NCBI GenBank assembly: GCA_943369665.1
Contig: CALRNX020000004.1
Coordinates: 62,001-126,000, forward strand
Direction of reading: 5' to 3'
Origin: UKL13-3 sp943369665
Lineage (GTDB): Bacteria > Bacteroidota > Bacteroidia > UKL13-3
DNA length: 64,000 nt
Positions within the stretch are counted from its first letter, which is position 1, and each line of letters starts with the position of its first letter. The translations under genes were made by a program, and so were the position numbers. This document shows, in pieces, positions 37,344-45,268 of this stretch. The notes below the pieces were generated by a model, which made no database searches, was not told the origin of the DNA, and saw nothing but the letters and a program-made list of their open reading frames with translations.

Positions 37344-37407
37344 AGGATGATTTGGGAATAAAACCAGAAGATTTGCTCTTCAGGCTTTCCCGGATCATCC
37401 TTTTTTT
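37344..37407 (+). terminator. Rho-independent terminator of giant gene 3
   Basis: GGATGAT at 37345-37351 pairs with ATCATCC at 37394-37400, continued inward by G-U pairs and GGGAA/TTCCC. A run of seven T follows at 37401-37407. It starts about 22 bp after the stop codon. Confidence 0.85.
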
Positions 37408-37614
37408 ATGTCTACAAGTATCTCATCCATATCAGATAACCATCGTCTCCTTAACTTAATCCCTAAAAAATCTGTGGAGCATACTGCCTCTATCCTACGT
37501 TTCGTTAGTGGCTATGATCACCTTCAACCCTAAAAGCCGATAGTCTTCTTTTTTTTACCGCGCATGTATTAAAACAAACTGTACATTCATTTTTCTGTTT
37601 TATTTGCATATTCA

Positions 37615-38274
37615 ATGATCGAACTAACCAATATCCATAAATACTATAAGCTGGGCGAAGGCAAATTGCACGTGCTGAAAGGAATTGATATTCATATTAA
37701 GCAAGGTGAAATGGTTTCCATCATGGGCTCATCCGGAAGCGGCAAATCTACCCTGTTAAACATCCTGGGCATCTTGGATAATTATGACGAAGGTAAATAC
37801 ATGCTTTCGCAAACTCCCATACAACATTTGAGTGAAACCAAAGCTGCTCTATTGCGAAACCAGTTTTTGGGTTTTGTGTTTCAATCATTCAATCTGATCT
37901 CATTTAAAAGTGCACTGGATAATGTAGCATTGCCCTTGTATTATCAAAAAGTAAGCCGCAGCAAGCGTAACAAAATTGCGATGGAATACCTCGACAAAGT
38001 AGGATTGGCCGACAGAGCACATCATTTGCCAAACGAGTTGAGTGGTGGACAAAAACAACGCGTTGCCATTGCACGTGCGTTAATTTCTCAGCCTAAGGTG
38101 ATCCTTGCCGATGAACCAACCGGGGCTTTAGATACACAAACAAGTTACGAGGTGATGCAATTGCTGAAGCAGGTAAACAAAGAAGGAATGACGGTTGTCA
38201 TTGTTACGCACGAACATGATATCGCTTCAATGACAGACCGGGTCATCAAACTTAAGGATGGACTAATAGTGTAG
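37615..38274 (+). CDS. ABC transporter ATP-binding protein, MacB/LolD type
   Basis: A 219-residue ATPase subunit. Walker A is GSSGSGKST at residues 38-46, the signature LSGGQKQR starts near residue 142, Walker B is VILADEPTGALD, and the switch histidine lies in VIVTHEHD. Length and sequence fit the MacB/LolD/FtsE branch, which energises extracytoplasmic transport rather than import with a binding protein. It is the first gene of an operon with two FtsX/MacB-type permeases and an HlyD-type adaptor. The TAG stop overlaps the first copy of the intergenic repeat described below. Confidence 0.96.
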   Translation: MIELTNIHKYYKLGEGKLHVLKGIDIHIKQGEMVSIMGSSGSGKSTLLNILGILDNYDEGKYMLSQTPIQHLSETKAALLRNQFLGFVFQSFNLISFKSALDNVALPLYYQKVSRSKRNKIAMEYLDKVGLADRAHHLPNELSGGQKQRVAIARALISQPKVILADEPTGALDTQTSYEVMQLLKQVNKEGMTVVIVTHEHDIASMTDRVIKLKDGLIV

Positions 38275-38306
38275 TGCGAAATTCGGAATGAACAAAAATG
38301 CGGAAT
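38274..38306 (+). repeat. 33-bp intergenic repeat, copy R1
   Basis: Begins GTGCGAAATTCGGAATGAAC and ends AAAAATGCGGAAT. It starts at the last base of the ATPase stop codon. It matches R2 at 27 of 33 positions and the reverse complement of R3 at 30 of 33, without gaps. R1 and R2 are direct repeats flanking the four-helix-bundle gene. Confidence 0.85.
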
Positions 38307-38331
38307 AGTGAAATATTAAATATATAAAGCT

Positions 38332-38691
38332 ATGAATAATGATTTTGACAATTTGAAAACACGTACCCAAAAATTTGCTTTGGATATTATTTTCTTTACT
38401 AAAGAGATGTTAACCGATCAAGCATCAAAAGTGTTGAGTAATCAATTATTAAGAGCAGCTACCTCAGTTGGGGCAAATTACAGAGCGGCTTGTAGGGCTC
38501 GTTCAAAGGCCGACTTTATTTCTAAAATAACAATTGTTGAAGAAGAAGCGGACGAATGTGGTTATTGGTTAGAATTAATTGAACTGGCTAATCTTATGAA
38601 AAAAGAAAAAGTTGGTCCTCTCAAAAAAGAAGCATCAGAGTTAACAGCAATATTTACTGCATCGGGAAAGACAGCGAAAGATAACCGATAG
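38332..38691 (+). CDS. Four-helix-bundle protein (TIGR02436 / S23 intervening-sequence family)
   Basis: A 119-residue protein, full length for the family. The family pattern is plain: LKTRTQKFALDIIFFT in helix 1, QLLRAATSVGANYRAA followed by RARSKADFISKITIVEEEAD, ECGYWLELIELANLM and a final TASGKTAKDNR. Relatives are encoded in 23S rRNA intervening sequences and as Avd accessory proteins of diversity-generating retroelements, where the helical bundle binds nucleic acid or partner proteins. The function of stand-alone members is not established. It interrupts an ABC exporter operon and is bracketed by direct repeats R1 and R2, which suggests it arrived as a small mobile unit. No retroelement or rRNA gene is near. 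Confidence 0.93.
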   Translation: MNNDFDNLKTRTQKFALDIIFFTKEMLTDQASKVLSNQLLRAATSVGANYRAACRARSKADFISKITIVEEEADECGYWLELIELANLMKKEKVGPLKKEASELTAIFTASGKTAKDNR

Positions 38692-38694
38692 GAA

Positions 38695-38727
38695 ATGTGG
38701 AATTCGGAGTGAGCAAAAGTGCGGAAT
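38695..38727 (+). repeat. 33-bp intergenic repeat, copy R2
   Basis: Begins ATGTGGAATTCGGAGTGAGC and ends AAAAGTGCGGAAT, starting 4 bp after the four-helix-bundle stop codon. It is direct relative to R1 and inverted relative to R3 at 38829-38861, with 101 bp between R2 and R3. Confidence 0.85.
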
Positions 38728-38828
38728 AAAAATAAAATAAATGAATTTAATAAATGGTGGATATTTAAACATGGTTATAGTTTCAATCTTACAATGTATG
38801 ATTGATCTTCATAAACATATGGCTCAAC

Positions 38829-38861
38829 ATTTCGCATTTTTGTTCACTCCAAATTTCGCAC
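38829..38861 (-). repeat. 33-bp intergenic repeat, copy R3 (inverted)
   Basis: On the minus strand it begins GTGCGAAATTTGGAGTGAAC and ends AAAAATGCGAAAT. It ends 6 bp before the ATG of permease 1, covering the position of a ribosome binding site. Together with R2 it could form a long hairpin in the mRNA. Confidence 0.85.
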
Positions 38862-38867
38862 TACTTC

Positions 38868-40094
38868 ATGTTTGATATAGATAAATGGCAGGAAATATTT
38901 GCGGCCATCAGTAAAAACAAACTGAGGACGTTTCTCACTGGCTTTAGTGTAGCCTGGGGAATTTTTATGCTGATTATTTTATTGGGAAGTGGCAATGGCC
39001 TTGAGAATGGCGTGAAAGATCAATTCGGTGGTGATGCCGTGAATAGCATGTGGGTGAATACAGGAAGAACAAGTATTGCATATGACGGCTTGCAGGCCAA
39101 TAGAGATATTCATTTTACAAATGCCGATCGCAATATTGTGAAACAAAATTATGCTGATGCGTCTAACCTAACTTCCCGTATCAATTTGTGGGAAATTAAT
39201 GACGTGGCTTATGGGAATAAAAGTGGGAACTTTAATGTGCGAGCCTGTGAAAAAGGAATGATCGCTGCCGAAAAGATCACAGTAATCGAAGGGCGTTTTG
39301 TCAATGACAAGGATGTGGAAGAAGGAAGAAAAGTATGCAGTGTTGGAAAAACATTGGTAGCCGAGTTGTTTGGTAAGGAAAACCCAATCGGAAAATATTT
39401 AAAAATCAATACCATTCCGTTTAGGATTGTTGGAATCTTTACCGATGAAGGAGGAGAACAGGATATGCGCAGGGCATATATTCCGGTATCAACTGCCCAA
39501 CGAACATTTACAGGCAATGACCAGGTGCAGCAAATTGTGTTTACCATGGAAGACATGGACCAAAGCCAGGAAGCAGAAAAAAGTATTCGCAAACTCATGG
39601 CCGAACGACATCATTTTGATGTAAAAGACGATAAGGCTATTTTTATTTGGAATAATTTGGTGGAATACCAGCGTGTAATGGGGGTGATTATTGGTATCCG
39701 CATTTTTGTATGGATCATTGGTATCGGAACATTAATTGCGGGTATTGTAGGCGTGAGCAATATCATGATGATTGCCGTAAAAGAACGCACCAAAGAAATT
39801 GGTATTCGCAAAGCATTAGGAGCAACACCCTGGAGCATTATTTCACTTATCGTTCAGGAAAGTGTTTTTGTAACTGCAGCAGCAGGGTTTGTTGGATTGG
39901 TTTTAGGTGTTCTGGTTTTGGAATCGGCCAAAAAACTCATTCCCGATTCAGACTTTTTTCAGAACCCGCATGTCGATTTGAAAGTTGCCCTGTATGCAAA
40001 TATTCTGTTGATCATAGCCGGGTTGGTTGCAGGATTGTTTCCTGCAATTAAAGCTTCAGCTGTTAAACCAATTGAAGCCCTTAGAGACGAGTAA
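38868..40094 (+). CDS. MacB/FtsX-type ABC permease 1
   Basis: A 408-residue permease. The ATG at 38868 is chosen because the N-terminus MFDIDKWQEIF matches that of the second permease, and the longer open frame would translate repeat R3. Layout: TM1 at residues ~22-40 (FSVAWGIFMLIILLGSGNG), a ~230-residue MacB periplasmic core domain, then three C-terminal TM segments (~290-400) with the cytoplasmic VKERTKEIGIRKALGA coupling segment and the ending IKASAVKPIEALRDE. It should work with the ATPase and the adaptor in efflux or lipid/lipoprotein handling. Substrate unknown. Confidence 0.95.
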   Translation: MFDIDKWQEIFAAISKNKLRTFLTGFSVAWGIFMLIILLGSGNGLENGVKDQFGGDAVNSMWVNTGRTSIAYDGLQANRDIHFTNADRNIVKQNYADASNLTSRINLWEINDVAYGNKSGNFNVRACEKGMIAAEKITVIEGRFVNDKDVEEGRKVCSVGKTLVAELFGKENPIGKYLKINTIPFRIVGIFTDEGGEQDMRRAYIPVSTAQRTFTGNDQVQQIVFTMEDMDQSQEAEKSIRKLMAERHHFDVKDDKAIFIWNNLVEYQRVMGVIIGIRIFVWIIGIGTLIAGIVGVSNIMMIAVKERTKEIGIRKALGATPWSIISLIVQESVFVTAAAGFVGLVLGVLVLESAKKLIPDSDFFQNPHVDLKVALYANILLIIAGLVAGLFPAIKASAVKPIEALRDE

Positions 40095-40096
40095 GA

Positions 40097-40129
40097 AGTG
40101 TGGAATGCGGAGTGCCAAAAATGCGAAGT
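40097..40129 (+). repeat. 33-bp intergenic repeat, copy R4
   Basis: Reads AGTGTGGAATGCGGAGTG then CCAAAAATGCGAAGT, directly after the permease 1 stop. It aligns to R1 with one gap in the middle, so it is a more diverged copy. Confidence 0.75.
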
Positions 40130-40184
40130 CATCAATTTGAAATGAATAAAATATAAGAAAATGAACCCAAATACAACATCTTTA

Positions 40185-40219
40185 ATTCCGCATTTTTGCA
40201 CACTTCGCATTCCGAATTG
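40185..40219 (-). repeat. 33-bp intergenic repeat, copy R5 (inverted)
   Basis: On the minus strand it begins CAATTCGGAATGCGAAGTG and ends TGCAAAAATGCGGAAT. It ends 5 bp before the ATG of permease 2. With R4, 55 bp away, it repeats the inverted-pair layout of R2/R3. Confidence 0.75.
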
Positions 40220-40224
40220 CTAAT

Positions 40225-41478
40225 ATGTTTGACATAGACAAGCTTAAAGAAATTTACCAAACGCTCAGCAAAAACAAACTGAGAACTTCACTCACAGCAT
40301 TCGGAGTGTTTTGGGGAATTTTTATGCTTATTTTTATGTTGGGTTCAGGGCAGGGATTAAAGAACGGGATCAATCGTTCGTTTGCAGGAGCAGCTACCAA
40401 CTCATTTTTTATCTGGGCTCAACAAACATCCATGCCATACAAAGGCATGCCGAAAAACAGGCAAATACAATTTCGCAATGAAGATATTGATGCCATTAAA
40501 AGAGGTGTTGCCGAAGTAGATGCCGTTGCCCCTGCCAATCAACTGGGAGGATACCGTGGAGAAAACAATGTTGTGCGGGGAACAAAAACCGCTCCTTTCA
40601 CTGTGCGTGGCGACTATCCCGAAGCATGGAAAATACAAACGTTTAGATTAACCAAAGGTCGTTTTTTAAATTACAACGATCTAAAGGAAACCCGTAAGGT
40701 ATGTGTAATCGGAGAGCGCGTACGCCAGGTTTTATTTAAACCCGATGAAGAGGCCATTGGTCAACACCTTCAAATCAACGGTATTTACTTCATGGTGATC
40801 GGAACGTACACAAGTGATAAAGGTGATGAAGACGCACAGGAAAAAATGCAAACCATTTACACTCCTTTTACCACGTTTCAGCAGGCATTCAATTATGGAA
40901 ATTTTGTAAGCTGGTTTTCGTTTACTTCCAAACCGGATATCCCAGCTTCGGTTGCCGAAAATAAGGTTCGTGCATTATTAGCTGCCAGACATCATATCCA
41001 CCCTGACGATATCAGGGCTATTGGTGGCTGGAACATGGAAAAAGAATATAAAAAAATTACAGGCCTGTTTGACGGAATTGAAATACTGGTGTGGATTGTA
41101 GGAATTGGCACATTGCTGGCGGGTGTTGTAGGCGTGAGCAATATCATGCTCATCATTGTAAAAGAACGTACCAAAGAAATTGGTATTCGCAGAGCTATTG
41201 GAGCCTCTCCCTTATCGATCATGAGCCAGATCGTCACCGAATCGGTTATGCTAACATTGATCGCGGGCTATTTTGGTTTGGTTTGCGGGATCGGATTGCT
41301 CGAGTTGATAAACAGTGCCATGCAAGGTGGAGCAGGAATGTTTCAGCATCCGGGAGTAGATCTGAACATTGCATTTAAAGCATTAACCATACTTGTCGTT
41401 TCAGGAATGATCGCAGGAATTATTCCGGCTCAAAGAGCAATTGCCATTAAACCCGTAGATGCACTCCGGGCTGATTAA
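40225..41478 (+). CDS. MacB/FtsX-type ABC permease 2
   Basis: A 417-residue paralogue of permease 1, with the same start (MFDIDKLKEIYQTLSKNKLRTSL), a TM1 at ~20-40 (FWGIFMLIFMLGSGQG), a periplasmic MacB core domain, three C-terminal TM segments, the coupling string VKERTKEIGIRRAIGA and the ending IKPVDALRAD. Two different permeases with one ATPase suggest a heterodimeric membrane unit, which is common for this operon type in Bacteroidota. Repeat copy R5 covers the presumed ribosome binding site. Confidence 0.95.
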   Translation: MFDIDKLKEIYQTLSKNKLRTSLTAFGVFWGIFMLIFMLGSGQGLKNGINRSFAGAATNSFFIWAQQTSMPYKGMPKNRQIQFRNEDIDAIKRGVAEVDAVAPANQLGGYRGENNVVRGTKTAPFTVRGDYPEAWKIQTFRLTKGRFLNYNDLKETRKVCVIGERVRQVLFKPDEEAIGQHLQINGIYFMVIGTYTSDKGDEDAQEKMQTIYTPFTTFQQAFNYGNFVSWFSFTSKPDIPASVAENKVRALLAARHHIHPDDIRAIGGWNMEKEYKKITGLFDGIEILVWIVGIGTLLAGVVGVSNIMLIIVKERTKEIGIRRAIGASPLSIMSQIVTESVMLTLIAGYFGLVCGIGLLELINSAMQGGAGMFQHPGVDLNIAFKALTILVVSGMIAGIIPAQRAIAIKPVDALRAD

Positions 41479-41533
41479 ACTTGTAGAACATTATTAACAC
41501 AACAAACATACTCAACATCATTAACATTCACAT

Positions 41534-42655
41534 ATGAAAAGAATACTTAAAATAACCATACTCTTAATCCTTGTTGGAGGTTTCTGCTGGACCATCTGGT
41601 TCCTATACCAGAAGTCGGAGCAAAAGCCAATTGTGTTCACAACCAAACAAGCAGAAGTAACCAACATCATTCGAAAAACAGTTGCCACCGGTGCTGTTGT
41701 TCCTCGGAAGGAAGTCAATATCAAACCACGTGTATCGGGAATTATTGAAGAGTTGTATGTAATAGCAGGTGATATTGTAAAAAAGGGAGATATGATCGCA
41801 CGTATCAAGATCATTCCAAATATGGTGAGTTTAAATGAGGCGGAAACACGATTAAATCGCGCAAAGCTCACATTGGAAAATGCAAAAATTGATTACGACC
41901 GGAACAAAAAAATGTTTGATAGCAAGATGCTTGCTTATTCGGAATTTCAACAGTTTCAACTAAACTACAATAATGCCAAAACCGAATTTGAAGCTGCCGA
42001 AAATAATTTGCAACTCATTAAAGAAGGAATGATCAAAAACTCAGGAACCGTAAGCAATACGATCGTTCGCAGTACCATTGAAGGAATGATACTCGATGTT
42101 CCGCTCAAGGAAGGAAGCAGTGTAATTGAGAGCAATACATTTAACGAAGGAACGACCATTGCCACTGTAGCCGACATGGGTGAAATGATCTTCGAAGGGA
42201 AAGTAGACGAAAGCGAAGTGGGAAAAATCAAACAGGGCATGGACCTCATTTTAACCATTGGTGCAATTGAAAAAGAAAAGTTTGATGCCACACTCGAATA
42301 CATCGCTCCCAAAGGTGTGAAAGAAAACGGAGCCATTCAATTTACCATCAAAGCAAAAATGAATTTGAAAGAAGGTAGTTTTATTCGTGCCGGATACAGC
42401 GCTACTGCAGATATTGTATTGGATAGAAAAGATAGCGTATTGGCCATTTCGGAAGCCCTGCTACAATTCGAAGGAGAAGACAAACCTTTTGTTGAAATCG
42501 AAACCGCACCGCAAACATTTACCAAAAAATATGTAAAGCTTGGGTTATCGGATGGAATTAATATTGAAGTATTGGAAGGTATCACCAAAACAGATAAGAT
42601 TAAAGACCCCAATAGTGATCCTTCTAAAAATGCAGAACAGTTAAACGGAGAATAA
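41534..42655 (+). CDS. HlyD/MacA-family periplasmic adaptor protein
   Basis: A 373-residue membrane-fusion protein: N-terminal TM at residues ~5-20, a lipoyl-like half around RVSGIIEELYVIAGDIVKKG, a coiled-coil hairpin at ~95-150 (ETRLNRAKLTLENAK, AETEFEAAENNLQLI-like heptads), then beta-barrel and membrane-proximal domains. It is the last gene of the ABC operon and should link the inner-membrane exporter to an outer-membrane channel. No TolC-type gene lies beside it in this window. Its stop is followed after one base by the stop of the convergent LuxR-type regulator gene, leaving no room for a separate terminator. Confidence 0.94.
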   Translation: MKRILKITILLILVGGFCWTIWFLYQKSEQKPIVFTTKQAEVTNIIRKTVATGAVVPRKEVNIKPRVSGIIEELYVIAGDIVKKGDMIARIKIIPNMVSLNEAETRLNRAKLTLENAKIDYDRNKKMFDSKMLAYSEFQQFQLNYNNAKTEFEAAENNLQLIKEGMIKNSGTVSNTIVRSTIEGMILDVPLKEGSSVIESNTFNEGTTIATVADMGEMIFEGKVDESEVGKIKQGMDLILTIGAIEKEKFDATLEYIAPKGVKENGAIQFTIKAKMNLKEGSFIRAGYSATADIVLDRKDSVLAISEALLQFEGEDKPFVEIETAPQTFTKKYVKLGLSDGINIEVLEGITKTDKIKDPNSDPSKNAEQLNGE

Positions 42656-42656
42656 A

Positions 42657-43256
42657 CTATCCATCCAATCCATTTTCCCTTGCATACTGCATGAGCATTG
42701 CCACATTATTACAGTCGGTTTTGCGGTAAATATTTTTGCGGTGCGTTTCTACCGTGTAAGGAGAAAGGTGAAGCTGTTCCGAAATTTGTTGCGTTGTTAA
42801 TCCTTTCAACACAAGTGTAAGGATATCCAACTCGCGTGGTGAAAGTATTGACGTACTTTCTTGTTTTATCATCTGAGGAAAATGCGTTTCTCCATTGGCC
42901 ACTTTCCGCATACACCTCAATAATTCATCTTTGCCTGAGTTCTTTAACAAAAATCCTTTTGCACCAAAATGTTCCGCATCTACCCAAATCCGTTTGTCCA
43001 TTTGCATGGTGAGCACAATAAATTTGGTTACTACTTTTCTGTACAAAGCTTGTATCAGTTGCAAACCGTCTTTACCCGGCATGCGCACATCTACTATCGC
43101 TATATCTGGTTGTAACCTTACTATATCATCATATGCCACTTCCCCGTTGTTGGCCATTCCAACAATGATCAGATCATGATCTGAATCAAGCAATAAAGCA
43201 ATTCCATCGATTACGATCTGGTGATCATCTGCTATATAAACTGTTATGCGTTTCAT
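42657..43256 (-). CDS. NarL/FixJ (LuxR-type) response regulator
   Basis: A 199-residue regulator. The receiver has Asp10/Asp11, phospho-acceptor Asp56 (IAIVDVRMPGKDG) and a conserved Lys in GAKGFLLKNSG. The C-terminal LuxR helix-turn-helix is SPRELDILTLVLKGLTTQQI followed by SPYTVETHRKNIYRKT. The start overlaps the stop of the kinase gene by 4 nt (ATGA), so the two are a coupled pair. The palindromes upstream of the two lipoprotein genes at 45229-45246 and 46229-46246 are candidate binding sites. Confidence 0.96.
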   Translation of the reverse strand: MKRITVYIADDHQIVIDGIALLLDSDHDLIIVGMANNGEVAYDDIVRLQPDIAIVDVRMPGKDGLQLIQALYRKVVTKFIVLTMQMDKRIWVDAEHFGAKGFLLKNSGKDELLRCMRKVANGETHFPQMIKQESTSILSPRELDILTLVLKGLTTQQISEQLHLSPYTVETHRKNIYRKTDCNNVAMLMQYARENGLDG

Positions 43257-44032
43257 TGTTCTTGTAAAGGGATATCAATAATGATCGAGGTGCCTTTTGC
43301 AGATGAATCAATCAACAACTTTCCATTCAATGCCTCCACCCTGCTTTTCACATTGTACATCCCATTGCCATGCATGGGTTGGTTTACATTAAACCCAATC
43401 CCATTATCTTCGATCAAGATCTGAATATTGCCTTTATCTTCCACTACCTGTATAAATGCATCAGTAGCCTTAGAGTGCTTGTAAATATTATTGTGAAGCT
43501 CGGTCACAATGCGATAAATAGAAAGCTTCATTTCAATAGGCGGGTCGTGTTGAATGCTGACCTCTATATGACTTTTAATATCAGATGACACATTCAATTT
43601 CTCTACCAAATAATACAAAGCTTGTTTCAGGTTTTGGGTAGAAATAAATGCGGGTTTCAGGTTTTGCGACAGCTCCCGGATCTCATTAATCCTGTCATCC
43701 ATTTCAGCAACCAATTTCACAAATAATCCTCCATATTGTGGATTGTCGTACTTGGATTGTAGGTATTCCAGGTTCATCTTCAACCCCGACAATTTTGCAC
43801 CAATACCATCGTGTAATTCTTCAGCCAATCGCTTGCGTTCCTTTTCTTCTCCTGTTTGCAGAGCAAAGTACAATTCCTGTTGTTTCTTTAACTCCTGCCG
43901 GCTTAACTCGCTTTGCATTTGTTTAACTTTAAGGTGATGGACATAAATAAAAAACAAAATAAAGCCCACCAGCAAGCCGATAAACAGCGTGCCAACCAAA
44001 TAAAATAAAACTATGCTGCCTTCCTGAAACAT
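43253..44032 (-). CDS. Sensor histidine kinase, HisKA_3 type
   Basis: A 259-residue kinase with one N-terminal TM segment (residues ~7-31), a short coiled-coil linker, the HisKA_3 dimerisation helix with phospho-accepting His74 in LAEELHDGIGAKLSG, and a HATPase domain with VTELHNNIYKHSKAT, IEDNGIGF and GNGMYNVKSRVEALNG. It has almost no periplasmic domain. Sensing may therefore be intramembrane or pass through the membrane protein encoded by the preceding gene, whose 3' end overlaps this one by 22 nt. Confidence 0.95.
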   Translation of the reverse strand: MFQEGSIVLFYLVGTLFIGLLVGFILFFIYVHHLKVKQMQSELSRQELKKQQELYFALQTGEEKERKRLAEELHDGIGAKLSGLKMNLEYLQSKYDNPQYGGLFVKLVAEMDDRINEIRELSQNLKPAFISTQNLKQALYYLVEKLNVSSDIKSHIEVSIQHDPPIEMKLSIYRIVTELHNNIYKHSKATDAFIQVVEDKGNIQILIEDNGIGFNVNQPMHGNGMYNVKSRVEALNGKLLIDSSAKGTSIIIDIPLQEQ

Positions 44033-44664
44033 CTGAATGCTTGTGCAAATAATATATTAGCTGTTATATTGGCCAGTGAATGTAACATAAATCCTACCCT
44101 TGCGATCTCAGGGTGATTCACATACAATTTATTGAAAAATAAAAAGAAAAGTAAATTGATGGGAAAATAGACTAGCACAGCATTGCTGAACCAGAACATG
44201 GGTTGTTCGAATATGGGTTCTGCATTGGGTAATATGGTCAGACTCTTCCTAAAGTATATTAAGCTAAACAATACCAGCACAACACAATCATAAGTCCGGG
44301 CAATATTGTTCATTTCATAAATAGAACCAAATAATGTAACATTCAATATTGCTAAAATCATCCCGAAACTAAACGCTAAAGAAAATAAGCTATTCCTTTG
44401 GGTGCTAAATAATGTATTGCAAAAAATATAAGTCAGGCAACTGAATTCAATTATTGAATAAAAGTGTAACGGTGGTATATTATTACCATAGTGATGCTTG
44501 TACCAGGTAGCAAAATATTCCATAAATAAGCTCAACAACACAAACCCTAGTAATATTCTAAAACTCGTATCCAATTTCTTGGCATAATACAAGCCGAATA
44601 TTACCGGGATAAATGCGCTGACTTGTGAAATATTAATTAATGTTTGTTTGAGTTCAAATGTCAT
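44011..44664 (-). CDS. Multi-pass membrane protein upstream of a LuxR-type two-component pair
   Basis: A 217-residue protein with about six or seven hydrophobic segments (for example ILLGFVLLSLFMEYF, FSLAFSFGMILAILNVTLFG, AVLVYFPINLLFFLFF). I do not recognise a named domain. It overlaps the kinase gene by 22 nt and its ATG overlaps the preceding lipoprotein stop (TAATG), so all four genes are translationally linked. A sensory or accessory role for the small kinase is plausible from context only. Confidence 0.75.
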   Translation of the reverse strand: MTFELKQTLINISQVSAFIPVIFGLYYAKKLDTSFRILLGFVLLSLFMEYFATWYKHHYGNNIPPLHFYSIIEFSCLTYIFCNTLFSTQRNSLFSLAFSFGMILAILNVTLFGSIYEMNNIARTYDCVVLVLFSLIYFRKSLTILPNAEPIFEQPMFWFSNAVLVYFPINLLFFLFFNKLYVNHPEIARVGFMLHSLANITANILFAQAFRCFRKAA

Positions 44665-45176
44665 TATTTATGAAAGTCATAAGTAACCATTCCGGCTCCA
44701 AGATTTGCCGCATTAATTGCACAAGTATTAATCTGTGATGAGGGGCATATATCTGAATAGTTGTGGGCACCAAAGTTTTTATCAAGATGCTTTATTTTTC
44801 CAGCATTATCTTTAAAGTATGGCACAAGTGCAATTTTCAAATACCCATTTTCGTAAATAGGATATCCCAAAAGGCCTTTTGCTGAATCCTTATTATCAAC
44901 AGTATTCAGCATAGCATACAAGTATTCTCTCTCGAAAGTTAAAGAAACAGGTATTTTAATGTCATGCACCACCTCCAGGGAATCCACACGTTTAACTAAA
45001 TCCGCATCAGGAATAGGTTCCATTTGCTTCCTATCTCCCCCTGCCAACAGTGCTTTTAGGTTAGCATTTTCCTGCACCAGCTCTTCGTATTTCTTCTTTG
45101 GAACAAAATCTTTATCACAATCGCAGGAAGTAAACAATAGCACACTAAGTGCAATAAACATAAATAAGTTTTTCAT
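44664..45176 (-). CDS. Hypothetical lipoprotein, first gene of the LuxR-type two-component operon
   Basis: A 170-residue protein with a lipoprotein signal (LSVLLFTSC, Cys18), a short coiled-coil helix (KKYEELVQENANLKALL) and a globular C-terminal half with several cysteines (DICPSSQINTCAIN). No known domain is recognised. It begins an overlapping four-gene set with the membrane protein, kinase and regulator. A palindromic motif at 45227-45257, shared with the upstream lipoprotein gene, lies 50 bp before its ATG, so the operon may be autoregulated. Confidence 0.75.
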   Translation of the reverse strand: MKNLFMFIALSVLLFTSCDCDKDFVPKKKYEELVQENANLKALLAGGDRKQMEPIPDADLVKRVDSLEVVHDIKIPVSLTFEREYLYAMLNTVDNKDSAKGLLGYPIYENGYLKIALVPYFKDNAGKIKHLDKNFGAHNYSDICPSSQINTCAINAANLGAGMVTYDFHK

Positions 45177-45226
45177 AGTCTGTGTTTTATTTGTTACTGC
45201 AACTTAACAAATTAATAAATGCTACA

Positions 45227-45257
45227 CTATACCCAGTTGTAGGTATTTTATGTAAGC
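45227..45257 (-). promoter_or_regulatory. Palindromic operator-like motif A
   Basis: ATACC at 45229-45233 and GGTAT at 45242-45246 form an inverted repeat with an 8-bp centre, followed by TTTATGTAAGC. The same layout, spacing and flank occur at 46227-46257; outside the centre only one base of the flank differs. It lies 50 bp upstream of the lipoprotein gene that starts at 45176. Confidence 0.65.
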
Positions 45258-45268
45258 TCTCATATCTA

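Noticed and set aside
38332..38691. Four-helix-bundle gene as Avd of a diversity-generating retroelement
   Set aside because: No reverse transcriptase, template repeat or variable-repeat target is seen nearby. A distant retroelement cannot be excluded, but nothing here supports it.
38802..38867. N-terminal extension of permease 1
   Set aside because: The extra 22 codons translate repeat R3, and the paralogous permease begins exactly at the internal MFDIDK start.
38274..40219. Repeats R1-R5 as a CRISPR array
   Set aside because: Spacing is irregular, orientations are mixed, genes lie between copies, and no cas genes are present.
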